Notes: generated by a model not told the origin, from the sequence alone. A DNA stretch of 64,000 nucleotides from Pseudomonas citronellolis (GCF_900112375.1 NZ_FOLS01000020.1:80247-144246), one strand, 5' to 3'. Shown: positions 54,176-63,424, counted from the first letter of the stretch. Numbers and translations: made by a program.

Positions 54176-55504
54176 GTGCCGAATCTGCCGCCCGTCCCCC
54201 CTGTCGAAATCCGCCCGTCGCCCTGCCCGGGGCTGCTGCGCGTGGTCGCTTCCGGCGATGGCGGCATCTGCCGCATCAAGCTGCCCGGCGGGCGCCTCGA
54301 CACCAGTGGCGCCAGGGCCATCGCCCGCGCCGCCGAACGCCATGCCGACGGCGTGCTGGAGGCGACCAACCGCGCCAACCTGCAGATCCGCGGCGTGCAC
54401 GAAGGCGCCGGCGCGGCGCTGTCCGCCGAGCTGCTGCAGGCCGGGCTGGGCCCGCGGGTGGCCGCCGCCGACGACGTGCGCAACCTGCTGCTCAGCCCCG
54501 CCGCCGGCCTCGACCCGGCCCAGGCCCTGGACGTCGCGCCGCTGGCCGCCACGCTGCTCGACCTGCTGCAGGACGAGCCGCGCTTCCACGGCCTGTCGCC
54601 CAAGTTCGCCCTGCAGCTGGATGGCGGCGAATCCCTGGCAATGCTCGAACACCCCCACGACATCTGGCTGTCGGCCATGGACGCCGGGCGCTTCGCCTTC
54701 GGCCTGGCCGGCTGCCCGCCGCTGCGCGCGCAGGACAGACCCGCACTCGCCGCCGTCGCCCGCGACCAGGTGCCGGCCCTGGTCGAGGCCCTGCTGAACC
54801 TGTTCCTCGACCTGGCCGGCGAAGGCGTCTCGCGCATGCGTCAGTTGCTGGCGAAGGTTCCCGCGCAAGACCTGCTGGCGCGCCTCGACCTGCCGCTGCA
54901 ACACGACGTGGCCGACTGGCGCCGCGCCGCCGTCGAGCCCTTCGCCCACCTGGGCATCCGCCCACAGCGCCAGGGCGGCCTGTACAGCGTCGGCGCAGGC
55001 TTCGTCCTCGGCCGGCTGCACAGCGAACTGCTGCGCGAGCTGGCCGACCTCGCCGAACGCGAGGGCGACGGCAGCCTGCGCCTGACGCCCTGGCAGGGCC
55101 TGCTGCTGCCCAACGTGCCGGCCGCGCGCGCCAGCGCCGTGCTCGCCGCACTCGACAGCCTGGGCCTGATCGCCTCGGCCGAACAGCCGCTGTCCCGGTT
55201 GCTGGCCTGCAGCGGCTCGGCCGGCTGCGCCCGCGGCCTGGCCGACACCAAGGCCGACGCCCTGCGCCTGGCCGAACGCCTGAGCGCGCCGCTGCCCGCC
55301 GGCGTGCACCTGTGCGGCTGCCCGCGCTCCTGCGCCGCCGCCCACGTGGCGCCGCTGACCCTGCTGGCCGTCGCCGACGGCCGCTACGACCTCTACCGCC
55401 GCGCCCCCGGCCACGCCGGCTTCGGCCAGCCGCTGGCGCGCGACCTGACCCTCGACGCCGCGGCCGACCGGCTGCGCGATCCCGGAGCCCTACCCGATGC
55501 TTGA
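54176..55504 (+). CDS. cobG: Precorrin-3B synthase CobG
   Basis: Encodes 442 residues from a GTG (VPNLPPVPPVEIRPSPCPGL); the exact start is uncertain because no strong ribosome site is seen. CobG is related to sulfite reductases and uses oxygen to make precorrin-3B, the step that defines the aerobic pathway. The 4Fe-4S cysteines are in LACSGSAGCARG and LCGCPRSCAAAH. An N-terminal ferredoxin-like half has GICRIKLPGGRLDTSGARAI and LEATNRANLQIRGV. Its end overlaps cobH by eight bases. Confidence 0.92.
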   Translation: MPNLPPVPPVEIRPSPCPGLLRVVASGDGGICRIKLPGGRLDTSGARAIARAAERHADGVLEATNRANLQIRGVHEGAGAALSAELLQAGLGPRVAAADDVRNLLLSPAAGLDPAQALDVAPLAATLLDLLQDEPRFHGLSPKFALQLDGGESLAMLEHPHDIWLSAMDAGRFAFGLAGCPPLRAQDRPALAAVARDQVPALVEALLNLFLDLAGEGVSRMRQLLAKVPAQDLLARLDLPLQHDVADWRRAAVEPFAHLGIRPQRQGGLYSVGAGFVLGRLHSELLRELADLAEREGDGSLRLTPWQGLLLPNVPAARASAVLAALDSLGLIASAEQPLSRLLACSGSAGCARGLADTKADALRLAERLSAPLPAGVHLCGCPRSCAAAHVAPLTLLAVADGRYDLYRRAPGHAGFGQPLARDLTLDAAADRLRDPGALPDA

Positions 55505-56123
55505 CTACATCCGCGACGGCCAGGCGATCTACCGCCAGTCCTTCGCCACCATCCGCGCCGAAGCCGACCTCTCGGCCATTCCCGCTGACCTGGAAAAGCT
55601 CGCCGTGCGGGTGATCCACGCCTGCGGCATGGTCGACGTGGTGCAGGACCTGCGCTTCTCCCCCGGCGCCGGCGCCATCGGCCGCGCGGCCCTGGCGGCG
55701 GGCGCGCCGATCCTCTGCGACGCGCGCATGGTCGCCGAGGGCATCACCCGCGCACGCCTGCCGGCGGCCAACGAGGTGATCTGCACACTCAACGAAGCGG
55801 ACGTCCCGGCCCTGGCCCGCGAGCTGGGCAACACCCGCTCGGCGGTGGCCCTGGAGCACTGGCGCGAACACCTGGAAGGCAGCGTGGTGGTGATCGGCAA
55901 CGCCCCCACCGCGCTGTTCTACCTGCTGGAGATGCTCGACGCCGGCGCGCCGAAACCGGCGCTGATCCTCGGCTTCCCGGTGGGCTTCGTCGGCGCCGCC
56001 GAATCCAAGGACCTGCTCGCCGCCGACAGCCGCGGCGTGCCCTACGTCATCGTCCGCGGCCGCCGCGGCGGCAGCGCCATGGCCGCCGCCGCGGTGAACG
56101 CCCTGGCCACGGAGGTGGAATGA
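55497..56123 (+). CDS. cobH: Precorrin-8X methylmutase
   Basis: Encodes 208 residues. CobH moves the C11 methyl group to C12 to give hydrogenobyrinate. Family marks are [32 protein letters not shown] with the catalytic histidine near residue 43, [18 protein letters not shown] and [18 protein letters not shown]. It overlaps both neighbours (8 bases with cobG, ATGA with cobI), so translation is coupled through the operon. Confidence 0.96.
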   Translation: MLDYIRDGQAIYRQSFATIRAEADLSAIPADLEKLAVRVIHACGMVDVVQDLRFSPGAGAIGRAALAAGAPILCDARMVAEGITRARLPAANEVICTLNEADVPALARELGNTRSAVALEHWREHLEGSVVVIGNAPTALFYLLEMLDAGAPKPALILGFPVGFVGAAESKDLLAADSRGVPYVIVRGRRGGSAMAAAAVNALATEVE

Positions 56124-56863
56124 TGACTGGCCGCCTGCTCGGCCTGGGCGTCGGCCCCGGCGACCCCGAGCTGATCACCCTCAAGGCCCTGCGTCTGCTG
56201 CAAGCCGCGCCCGTGGTCGCCTACTTCGTGGCCAAGGCCAAGCACCACGCCGGCCACGGCGGCAACGCCTTCGGCATCATCGAGCAGCACCTGGGGGCGA
56301 GCCAGGAACGCCTGCCCCTGGTGTACCCGGTGACCACCGAGAAACTGGAACCGCCGCTGACCTACGAGGGCGTCATCAGCGACTTCTACGACACCGCCGC
56401 CGAACAGGTCGCCGGCCACCTGGAAGCCGGCCGCGACGTCGCGGTGATCTGCGAGGGCGATCCGTTCTTCTACGGCTCCTACATGTACCTGCACGACCGC
56501 CTGGCCGAGCGCTACCCGGCCGAAGTGGTGCCCGGCGTGTGCTCCATGCTGGGCAGCGCGGCGGTGCTCGGCGTGCCGCTGGTGTACCGCAACCAGAGCC
56601 TGTCGGTGCTCTCCGGCGTGCTGCCGGAGGACGAGCTGAAGCAGCGCCTGGCGGCCGCCGATGCGGCGGTGGTGATGAAGCTCGGGCGCAACTTCGACAA
56701 GGTCCGCCGCGTGCTGCGCGAACTGGGCCGCGACGGCGGCGCGCACTACGTGGAGCGGGCGACCATGCGCGAGCAGCGCATCGTGCCGCTGGACGAGGTG
56801 GACCCGATGGCCTCGCCCTACTTCTCCATGGTGGTGATCCCCGGGCAGAGGTGGCGCGGTTGA
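56120..56863 (+). CDS. cobI: Precorrin-2 C20-methyltransferase
   Basis: Encodes 247 residues. CobI methylates precorrin-2 at C20 to precorrin-3A. It starts with the SAM loop [21 protein letters not shown] and has [20 protein letters not shown] and [21 protein letters not shown], typical of CobI/CbiL. A tandem ATG at 56120/56123 makes the start uncertain by one codon. The stop shares one base with the cobJ start (TGATG). Confidence 0.95.
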   Translation: MMTGRLLGLGVGPGDPELITLKALRLLQAAPVVAYFVAKAKHHAGHGGNAFGIIEQHLGASQERLPLVYPVTTEKLEPPLTYEGVISDFYDTAAEQVAGHLEAGRDVAVICEGDPFFYGSYMYLHDRLAERYPAEVVPGVCSMLGSAAVLGVPLVYRNQSLSVLSGVLPEDELKQRLAAADAAVVMKLGRNFDKVRRVLRELGRDGGAHYVERATMREQRIVPLDEVDPMASPYFSMVVIPGQRWRG

Positions 56864-58506
56864 TGAACGCCTCCCCCGCCATCGTCATCCTCGGCGCCAG
56901 CGCCCTGGCCACCGCCCGGCGCGTGCAGGCGCTTTATCCACAGGCGCGCATCCACGGCCTGCAGGGCCGCGTCGACGGCGCCGAGGAAAGCTACCAGGAC
57001 TTCGGCGACACCCTGCGCGCGCTCTACCGCGGCAACACCCCGATCATCGCCCTGTGCGCCGCCGGCATCGTCATCCGCAGCCTGGCCCCGGCGCTGCAGG
57101 AAAAGGGCGCGGAACCGCCTGTGCTGGCCGTGGCCGAGGACGGCAGCGCGGTGGTGCCGCTGCTCGGCGGCCTGGCCGGGGTCAACCGCCTGGCCCGGGA
57201 AATCGCCGCCGCGCTGGAAGTGGCGCCAGCCATCACCACCAGCGGCGAGCTGCGCTTCGGCACCTGCCTGCTGGAGCCGCCGCCAGGCTACGCCCTGGCC
57301 GACATCGAGCAGGGCAAGCGCTTCGTCGCCGACCTGCTGGGTGGAGAAAGCCTGCGCATCGACGGCGACGCCCCCTGGCTGGCCGCAGCGCGCCTGCCGC
57401 TGGCCGAGGACGCCCGGCGCAGCGTGCAGGTGACCTGCGAGGCACGCCCGGCGCAACGCGACGAACTGCTGATCCACCCGCGCCAGGTGCTGGCGGAAGT
57501 CGCCGCGCCTGTGGACAACCTTGCCGAGCGGGTCCGCCAGGCCTTGCACGCGTCAGGGCTGGCGGAGGCTACCCTGGCCGCGCTGCTCGCTCCGCGCCGG
57601 TACATGGCCGATGCGGGCCTTGCCGAGGCCGCCAAGGCGCTCGGCGTGCCTCTGCGTTTCATCGATGCGCAAGCCTTGCCAGTGGCGCAGGAAGGCATCC
57701 ACCTGCGCCTCGCCGAATCCCCCGAGCAGGCCGCCGGCATCGGCCGCCCACGCGGGCGCCTGAGCGTGATCGGCCTAGGCCCCGGCGCCGCCGAGCACAT
57801 GACGCCGGCGGTGCGCCGCGCCCTGGACGAAGCCCAGGACCTGCTCGGCTACGAGACCTACGTGAAGATGGCCGAACCACTGCGCGCGGACCAGGTGCGC
57901 CACTGCAGCGACAACCGCGAGGAGATGCAGCGCGCCCGCCACGCCTTCGAACTGGCCGCCAGCGGCCGGCGGGTGGTGGTGGTGTCGTCCGGCGACCCGG
58001 GCGTGTTCGCCATGGCCGCGGCGGTGGTCGAAGCGCTGCATGAAAGCAGCGATGCCGAGTGGCACAACGTCGAACTGGAAGTGCTGCCCGGCGTCTCCGC
58101 CGCCCTGGCCGCCGCGGCCAAGGCCGGCGCGCCGCTGGGCCACGACTTCTGCCTGATCTCGCTGTCGGACAACCTCAAGCCCTGGGAAGTCATCGAAAAG
58201 CGCCTGGACCACGCCGGCGCCGCCGACCTGGCCATGGCCTTCTACAACCCCATCTCCAAGGCCCGCCCCTGGCAACTGGGCCGCGCCCTGGAGATCGTCC
58301 GCCAACACCGCGCGCCGGAAACCCTGGTGGTGCTCGGCCGCGACATCGGCCGCCCGGCCGAGGCGCTGCGCACGCTCACCCTCGGCGAGCTGCAGCCGGA
58401 GATGGTGGACATGCGCACCCTGGTGATCATCGGCTCGTCGCTGACCCGCCGCTTCCCCCGCGCCGGCGGTGGTGATTGGGTGTATACGCCGCGGTGGTAC
58501 CGCTGA
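56863..58506 (+). CDS. cobJ: CbiG-CobJ fusion: precorrin-3B C17-methyltransferase
   Basis: Encodes 547 residues. Residues 1 to about 290 are a full CbiG-type protein: N-domain IIALCAAGIVIRSLAPALQEKG, EDGSAVVPLLGGLAGVNRLARE and a C-domain like CobE. Residues from about 300 on are CobJ: RLSVIGLGPGAAEHMTPAVRRAL, VVVVSSGDPGVFAMAAAVVE and FCLISLSDNLKPWEVIEKRL. CobJ contracts the ring with methylation at C17. CbiG is normally a lactone-opening enzyme of the anaerobic pathway, so its presence beside CobG is notable. A CobE-like domain is thus encoded twice in the window. Confidence 0.93.
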   Translation: MNASPAIVILGASALATARRVQALYPQARIHGLQGRVDGAEESYQDFGDTLRALYRGNTPIIALCAAGIVIRSLAPALQEKGAEPPVLAVAEDGSAVVPLLGGLAGVNRLAREIAAALEVAPAITTSGELRFGTCLLEPPPGYALADIEQGKRFVADLLGGESLRIDGDAPWLAAARLPLAEDARRSVQVTCEARPAQRDELLIHPRQVLAEVAAPVDNLAERVRQALHASGLAEATLAALLAPRRYMADAGLAEAAKALGVPLRFIDAQALPVAQEGIHLRLAESPEQAAGIGRPRGRLSVIGLGPGAAEHMTPAVRRALDEAQDLLGYETYVKMAEPLRADQVRHCSDNREEMQRARHAFELAASGRRVVVVSSGDPGVFAMAAAVVEALHESSDAEWHNVELEVLPGVSAALAAAAKAGAPLGHDFCLISLSDNLKPWEVIEKRLDHAGAADLAMAFYNPISKARPWQLGRALEIVRQHRAPETLVVLGRDIGRPAEALRTLTLGELQPEMVDMRTLVIIGSSLTRRFPRAGGGDWVYTPRWYR

Positions 58507-58521
58507 GGATTTCCGTTTCCC

Positions 58522-58598
58522 GGCTTTTGGCTTTTGGCTTTTGGCTTTCGGCTTTCGGCTTTCGGCTTTCGGCTTTCGGCTTTCGGCTTTCGGCTTTT
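58522..58598. repeat. 7-bp tandem repeat, 11 units of GGCTTTY
   Basis: Eleven head-to-tail heptamers: three GGCTTTT, seven GGCTTTC and one GGCTTTT, in all 77 bases, starting 16 bases after the cobJ stop. Such an array should vary in copy number by slippage. It is followed at once by a REP (58600). Confidence 0.92.
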
Positions 58599-58599
58599 C

Positions 58600-58757
58600 G
58601 TAGGAGCGAGCTTGCTCGCGAACCCGCTTCGCACCACACCTTCCCCTCGTCATTCCCGCGAACGCGGGAACCCAGAGACTCTGGATCCCCGCGTTCGCGG
58701 GAATGACAGGGGAGAGTTGAGGTGCCAGGGAATGTTCGCGAGCAAGCTCGCTCCTAC
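58600..58757. repeat. REP pair enclosing a 59-bp palindrome
   Basis: A forward REP (58600-58622) and an inverted REP (58735-58757) enclose GTCATTCCCGCGAACGCGGG (from 58649) and its inverse CCGCGTTCGCGGGAATGAC (to 58707). This GTCATTCCCGCGAA-type palindrome is widespread in proteobacterial intergenic DNA. It appears inserted inside a REPIN. The gap 58507-58845 holds this, the heptamer array and a Fur-like site. Confidence 0.85.
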
Positions 58758-58802
58758 AGGAAGACCCACCCGCGTCCCGCTTGCAAATGGCCAGTGCGTT
58801 GA

Positions 58803-58828
58803 TGAAAATGCGACGAATTATCATTCTT
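58803..58828 (+). promoter_or_regulatory. Candidate Fur box before the ECF sigma gene
   Basis: An AT-rich patch reads TGAAAATGCGACGAATTATC followed by ATTCTTC, resembling overlapping Fur hexamers (GATAAT-like). It lies 18 bases before the sigma factor ATG and just upstream of no other gene. The match is imperfect. Confidence 0.45.
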
Positions 58829-58845
58829 CATCTTTCCCGGCGCCC

Positions 58846-59346
58846 ATGGCCTCCTCCACCCTCGACATCGACCAGCTGTACAGCGACCACCACGGCTGGC
58901 TGCACGGTTGGCTGCGCAGCCGCCTGGGCAACGCCGCGGATGCCGCCGACCTGGCCCAGGACACCTTCCTGCGCGTGCTGCTCAAGCAGGAGCTGCTGGA
59001 GCTGCGCACCCCGCGCGCCTTCCTGCGCACCATCGCCCGTGGCCTGGTGATCGACCACTGGCGCCGCGAGGAGCTGGAGCGCGCCTACCTGGAGTCCATC
59101 GCCCACCTGCCGGAGGCGGAAGCGCCCTCGGCGGAAACCCGCGAAATGCTCCTGGAACTGCTGGAAAGCATCGCCCGCCTGCTCGACGGCCTGAATCCCA
59201 AGGTGCGCAGCGCCTTCCTGCTGGCCCAGTGCGAGGGCCTGCCCCACGCACAGGTGGCCGAACGGCTCGGGGTTTCCGTGCGCTCGGTGGAGCGCTACGT
59301 GGCCGAGGCGCTGTTCCACTGCTACCAGGCGCGCTACGCCGAATGA
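58846..59346 (+). CDS. FecI-family ECF sigma factor
   Basis: Encodes 166 residues. Region 2 has LYSDHHGWLHGWLRSRLGNAADAADLAQDTFLRVLL in the usual FecI pattern, followed by RTIARGLVIDHWRREELERAYL. Region 4 has LNPKVRSAFLLAQCEGLPHAQVAERLGVSVRSVERYV. These sigma factors switch on TonB-dependent receptor genes when the siderophore signal passes through FecR. The ATG at 58846 was chosen by homology; upstream sequence is repeat DNA. The stop overlaps the FecR start (ATGA). Confidence 0.92.
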   Translation: MASSTLDIDQLYSDHHGWLHGWLRSRLGNAADAADLAQDTFLRVLLKQELLELRTPRAFLRTIARGLVIDHWRREELERAYLESIAHLPEAEAPSAETREMLLELLESIARLLDGLNPKVRSAFLLAQCEGLPHAQVAERLGVSVRSVERYVAEALFHCYQARYAE

Positions 59347-60320
59347 ACGCCGCCGCCGAACTGCAACCCGACGCCCGAGTGGTCAAGCAGGCCATCCAGT
59401 GGATGCTGCGCCTCTCCGGCGGCGCCGATCCGGCCGTGCAGGAAGCCTGCGCCCACTGGCGCGCCCAGCGCGCCGAGCACGAACTGGCCTGGCAACGCGT
59501 GCAGTCGCTGAACCAGGAACTGCGCAGCGGCCTGCAGAGCGTGCCGGGCAGCCGCGTGGCCCTGGAAACGCTGGAGAAAGGCAGCCAGCGCCTGCAACGG
59601 CGCCAAGCCCTGAAACTGCTTTCGGTGGTCGCCCTGGGCGGCTCCGCCCTGTGGCTGAGCCGCGACCTCGGCCCCTGGCAGCGCTGGAGCGCCGACTACG
59701 CCAGCGGCATCGGCGAACGCAAGCGCTTCGTCCTGGCCGACGGCAGCAAACTGCAGCTGAACACCGACACCGCCGTCGACGTCTTCTTCGCTCCGCAGCA
59801 GCGCCTGCTGGTCCTGCAGCGCGGCGAAATCCTCGTCAGCACCGCCAAGGACCCTGCCCGGCCGCTGCGCGTGCGCAACCGCGACGGCCTGTTCGAAGCC
59901 CTGGGCACCCGCTTCGTGCTGCGCCAGAATGCGAGCGACACCCTGCTCAGCGTGCAGCAGGGCGCCGTGGCCATCGCCCCGCGCCGCCTGGGCCAGACCA
60001 GCACGGTGGCCGAGGCCGGCCAGCGCTACCTGGTCGATGCCAACGGCGCCACCCCGCTGGCCGCCAGCGGCATGGACAGCAGCGCCTGGGCCGACGGCCT
60101 GATCGTCAGCCGCGACATGCGCCTGGCCGACTTCCTCGCCGAGGTCGCCCGCTACCGCCACGGCCACCTCGGCTGCGACCCGCTGGTGGCCGACCTGCGC
60201 CTGTCCGGCGTGTTCCGCCTGGACGACACCGACAAACTCCTCGACCTGCTGCCGCGCACCCTGCCGGTACGCGTCATGCGCCGCAGCGACTGGTGGGTGA
60301 CCATCGAGGCCCGCGCCTGA
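59343..60320 (+). CDS. FecR-type transmembrane anti-sigma/signal protein
   Basis: Encodes 325 residues. The cytoplasmic N-domain (residues 1-85) has AIQWMLRLSGGADPAVQEACAHW and HELAWQRVQSLNQEL, as in FecR DUF4880. A single membrane span follows (LLSVVALGGSALWLS), then the periplasmic FecR domain: SGIGERKRFVLADGSKLQLNTDTAVDV and ALGTRFVLRQNASDTLLSVQQGAVAI. The C-terminus has the STN-interacting part near LSGVFRLDDTDKLLDLL. It links the receptor to the sigma factor. Confidence 0.92.
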   Translation: MNAAAELQPDARVVKQAIQWMLRLSGGADPAVQEACAHWRAQRAEHELAWQRVQSLNQELRSGLQSVPGSRVALETLEKGSQRLQRRQALKLLSVVALGGSALWLSRDLGPWQRWSADYASGIGERKRFVLADGSKLQLNTDTAVDVFFAPQQRLLVLQRGEILVSTAKDPARPLRVRNRDGLFEALGTRFVLRQNASDTLLSVQQGAVAIAPRRLGQTSTVAEAGQRYLVDANGATPLAASGMDSSAWADGLIVSRDMRLADFLAEVARYRHGHLGCDPLVADLRLSGVFRLDDTDKLLDLLPRTLPVRVMRRSDWWVTIEARA

Positions 60321-60339
60321 ACCGCACTCCCCTGTACCT

Positions 60340-60638
60340 GTAGGAGCGAGCTTGCTCGCGAACGGAGTTTCCCGGTCATGCCGGTGCCAGGCATGAGAGC
60401 GCCCTCTCCCTAACCCTCTCCCTGAAGGGAGAGGGGACCGTTGGGCAGGGCTGGGTGTTCTGGCGTTAGCCGGCAGCACCGAAGGTTTCCGGCTGAAACC
60501 ATTCCTCCTCTCGGCACGGACTAGCCCCCTCTCCCTTCAGGGCGGGGCGCGCAGCCGAGGGCTGGGGAGAGGGGACGGAGTCAAACCAAAACATCTAAGC
60601 CACCTGGAAACTCCATTCGCGAGCAAGCTCGCTCCTAC
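60340..60638. repeat. Composite REP-flanked repeat, copy D
   Basis: A 299-base block bounded by a forward REP (60340) and an inverted REP (ending 60638). The right palindrome carries the variant CCCTTCAGGGCGGGGCGCGC AGCCGAGGG, the inverse of that in the left palindrome of copy C. The core matches copy B (GTTAGCCGGCAGC, CCGGCTGAAACCATTCCTCC). It fills most of the 439-base gap 60321-60759, which holds no gene. Confidence 0.75.
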
Positions 60639-60670
60639 GAAGAGCCGCATGGGCGCCATCGGAAATTTTC

Positions 60671-60689
60671 GCGGATGAGAATTATTTTT
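60671..60689 (+). promoter_or_regulatory. Fur box before the TonB-dependent receptor gene
   Basis: CGGATGAGAATTATTTTTG agrees with the Fur consensus GATAATGAGAATCATTATC over ATGAGAAT-N-ATT and further T positions. It lies about 70 bases before the receptor ATG. It indicates iron repression of the receptor in addition to sigma-factor control. Confidence 0.7.
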
Positions 60690-60759
60690 GTCGGGTTTTC
60701 CATCATCGGCCGGCATGGAGATAAACCCTCCCATTTCCCGCCCTGACGGATACCCCTCC

Positions 60760-63201
60760 ATGCGCGCAGTCCCGGCCCGATCTCCCGCCCCGAACTCCCC
60801 CGCCAGCCGCCTCTCCATCGCCGTGCGCGGCGCCCTGCTGTGCGCCGCCCTGGGCAGCGCCCTGCCCCTGACGGCCTGGGCCGCCGACGCCGCCAGCGTC
60901 ACCCGCAGCCGCGCCTACGCCATCCCCGCCGGGCCCCTGGGCGAGGTGCTCAACAGCTTCGCCCGCGAGGCCGGCATCACCCTTTCGGCCACCCCGCAGC
61001 AGACCGCCGGGCTGCAGTCCGAAGGGCTCAACGGCACCTACTCGGTGGACCAGGGCCTGGCCCGCCTGCTCGCCGACACCCCGCTGCAGGCCGAAGACCA
61101 GGGCGACGGCAGCTACGTGCTGCGCAGCGTCGCGCCCCAGGACGCCCTGGCCCTGCCGGCCACCAGCGTGTTCGCCCTGGGCAACGCGCTGGGCAGCGAG
61201 GACGGCTACCTGGCCACCCACAGCCAGATCGCCACCAAGACCTCCAAGGCCCTGCTGGAAACCAGCCAGAGCGTCTCGGTGGTGACCCGCGAGCAGATCC
61301 AGGACCAGGGCTCGAAGACCGTGCAGCAGGCGATCCGCTACACCCCCGGCATCTTCACCGGCCAGGTCGGCGCCTCCAACCGCTACGACTACATCGTCAT
61401 GCGCGGCTTCGCCGACAACAGCGTGGACAACATCTACCTGGACGGCCTCAAGGCCATGGGCGACAGCGGCACCTTCAGCTCGATGCAGGTCGACCCGTAC
61501 TTCCTCGAGCGCATCGACGTGCTCAAGGGCCCGTCCTCGGTGCTCTACGGCCGCAGCCTGCCCGGCGGCCTGGTGGCGCTGACCAGCAAGAAGCCGCTGT
61601 ACGAGGACTACCACCAGGTCACCGCCAGCGTCGGCAACATGCAGCAGCGCGAGCTGGGCTTCGACTTCAGCGGCCCGCTGGACGAGGAGAAACGCATCGC
61701 CTACCGCGTGGTCGGCCTGGGCAAGGGCGCCGACACTCAGTTCGACCACACCAAGGAAGAGCGCTACGCCATCGCCCCGAGCCTGGCCATCGACTTCAGC
61801 GACGACACCACCCTGACCCTCCAGGGCTACCTGCAGCACGACCCCAACGGCGGCTACCACAGCGGCGTGCCGGCCGACGGCGCGCTGCACCACCACAACG
61901 GCCGCAAGATCGACCGCGACTTCTTCGACGGCGAGCCGAGCATCGACGACTTCGACCGCACCCAGCGCATGTTCGGCTACCAGCTGGAGCACCGCATCGA
62001 CGACGTCTGGTCGGCGCGGCAGAACTTCCGCTACCTGGAGTCCGACGTGAGCCTGGCGCAGGTCTACGGCTACGGCTGGACCGCCCCGGACAGCAACGAG
62101 CTGACGCGCTACTTCTCCGGCGCCCGCGAGCGCCTGGAGGCCTACATCATCGACAACATGGCCCAGGCCGAATTCGCCACCGGCGCGGCGCAGCACACCC
62201 TGCTGATGGGCCTGGACTACCAGCGCCGGCACACCTCGGTGGACTGGTCCTCCGGCTCGGTCGCGCCGCTGGACGCCTTCGACCCGGTCTACGGCAACGA
62301 CGCCATCAGCTACTACCCCGACGACAACCACACCCGCCGCCTGGAGCAGACCGGCGTCTACGCCCAGGACCTGATCGACCTGGACAACTGGCGCTTCTCC
62401 CTGGGCATGCGCCAGGACTGGGTGACGGTGGAAGACAAGAACCGCAGCGCCGGCAGCAAGGCCGACGACGACTGGAAGAAATTCACCGGCCGCGCCGGCG
62501 TGCTCTACCTGTTCGACAACGGCATCGCGCCCTACGTCAGCTACTCCGAGTCGTTCAACCCCAACGCCTACTCCGACCAGAACGGCACCCCGCTGGAGCC
62601 CACCGAAGGCAAGCAGTGGGAACTGAGCCTGAAGTACCAGCCGCCGGGCAGCGCCAGCCTGTACACCGCCTCGCTGTTCCACATCACCCAGGAGAACGTG
62701 GCCACCAAGGAGCCGCAGGACAACTTCTACACCTCGGTGGGCGAGATCCGCTCCCAGGGCCTGGAACTGGAAGCGCACATCCAGGCGACGCAGAACCTCA
62801 AGCTGCTGGGCAGCTACACCTACACCGACATCACCTACAGCAAGGCGCTGGACGGCAACCAGGGCCACACCCCGAACCAGGCGCCCAAGCACATGGCCTC
62901 GGTGTGGGCCGACTACGCCTTCGACGCCGGCCCGCTGGACGGCCTGAGCATCGGCGGCGGCGCCCGCTACGTCGGCGAGACCTGGGCGGACAAGGAAAAC
63001 ACCCTGCGCGTGCCCGACTACACCCTGGTCGACGCCCGCATCGGCTACGACCTGGGCAAGCTCGGCATGAAGGGCCTGGACGTCAGCCTCAACGCCAACA
63101 ACCTGCTGGACAAGGACTACGTGGCCTCCTGCTACAACCTCGACTACTGCTACTTCGGCGAGAAACGCAACGTCACCGCCACGGTCAACTACCAGTTCTG
63201 A
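60760..63201 (+). CDS. TonB-dependent siderophore receptor with signalling domain
   Basis: Encodes 813 residues from MRAVPARSPAPNSPASRLSI; an ATG 15 codons earlier is also possible. After the signal peptide an STN domain (residues ~45-130: RAYAIPAGPLGEVLNSFAREAG, LNGTYSVDQGLARLLADTPL) couples to FecR. The plug has TSQSVSVVTREQIQDQGSKTV, TPGIFTGQVGASNRYDYIVM and IDVLKGPSSVLYGRSLPGGL. The 22-strand barrel ends NVTATVNYQF. The cysteine pair in ASCYNLDYCYFGE near the end is typical of hydroxamate-siderophore receptors (FhuA/FoxA/FiuA-like), so ferrichrome or ferrioxamine is a reasonable guess. Confidence 0.92.
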   Translation: MRAVPARSPAPNSPASRLSIAVRGALLCAALGSALPLTAWAADAASVTRSRAYAIPAGPLGEVLNSFAREAGITLSATPQQTAGLQSEGLNGTYSVDQGLARLLADTPLQAEDQGDGSYVLRSVAPQDALALPATSVFALGNALGSEDGYLATHSQIATKTSKALLETSQSVSVVTREQIQDQGSKTVQQAIRYTPGIFTGQVGASNRYDYIVMRGFADNSVDNIYLDGLKAMGDSGTFSSMQVDPYFLERIDVLKGPSSVLYGRSLPGGLVALTSKKPLYEDYHQVTASVGNMQQRELGFDFSGPLDEEKRIAYRVVGLGKGADTQFDHTKEERYAIAPSLAIDFSDDTTLTLQGYLQHDPNGGYHSGVPADGALHHHNGRKIDRDFFDGEPSIDDFDRTQRMFGYQLEHRIDDVWSARQNFRYLESDVSLAQVYGYGWTAPDSNELTRYFSGARERLEAYIIDNMAQAEFATGAAQHTLLMGLDYQRRHTSVDWSSGSVAPLDAFDPVYGNDAISYYPDDNHTRRLEQTGVYAQDLIDLDNWRFSLGMRQDWVTVEDKNRSAGSKADDDWKKFTGRAGVLYLFDNGIAPYVSYSESFNPNAYSDQNGTPLEPTEGKQWELSLKYQPPGSASLYTASLFHITQENVATKEPQDNFYTSVGEIRSQGLELEAHIQATQNLKLLGSYTYTDITYSKALDGNQGHTPNQAPKHMASVWADYAFDAGPLDGLSIGGGARYVGETWADKENTLRVPDYTLVDARIGYDLGKLGMKGLDVSLNANNLLDKDYVASCYNLDYCYFGEKRNVTATVNYQF

Positions 63202-63207
63202 ACCCAA

Positions 63208-63228
63208 GCCGCCCGCCCAGCGGGCGGC
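63208..63228 (+). terminator. Hairpin after the receptor gene
   Basis: GCCGCCCGC-CCA-GCGGGCGGC, a perfect 9-bp stem seven bases after the stop codon, without a T-run. It may protect the mRNA end. Further to the right, before 63424, lies another degenerate repeat (CCAGCCCTC...GAGGGCTGGGGTGAGGG, 63237-63305) and a half REP (63319). Confidence 0.6.
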
Positions 63229-63424
63229 CCTTCACCCCAGCCCTCTTCCGCACCCGCCGCATGCCCTCCCCAGGACCGGACGCGCGGGAGAGGGCTGGGG
63301 TGAGGGCGGCCATTCCCTCGTAGGAGCGAGCGGATTCCAGGCTGACGGTATCGCCCAGGGAACTTGGTGAAGCAGTATCAGCAACAGGTCGAACTCCCGC
63401 TGCTGCTCGGTGGAATGGGGCGTG

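Noticed and set aside
58522..58757. CRISPR-like look of the repeats after cobJ
   Set aside because: The units are 7-bp tandem copies without spacers, next to ordinary REPs; no cas genes are present.
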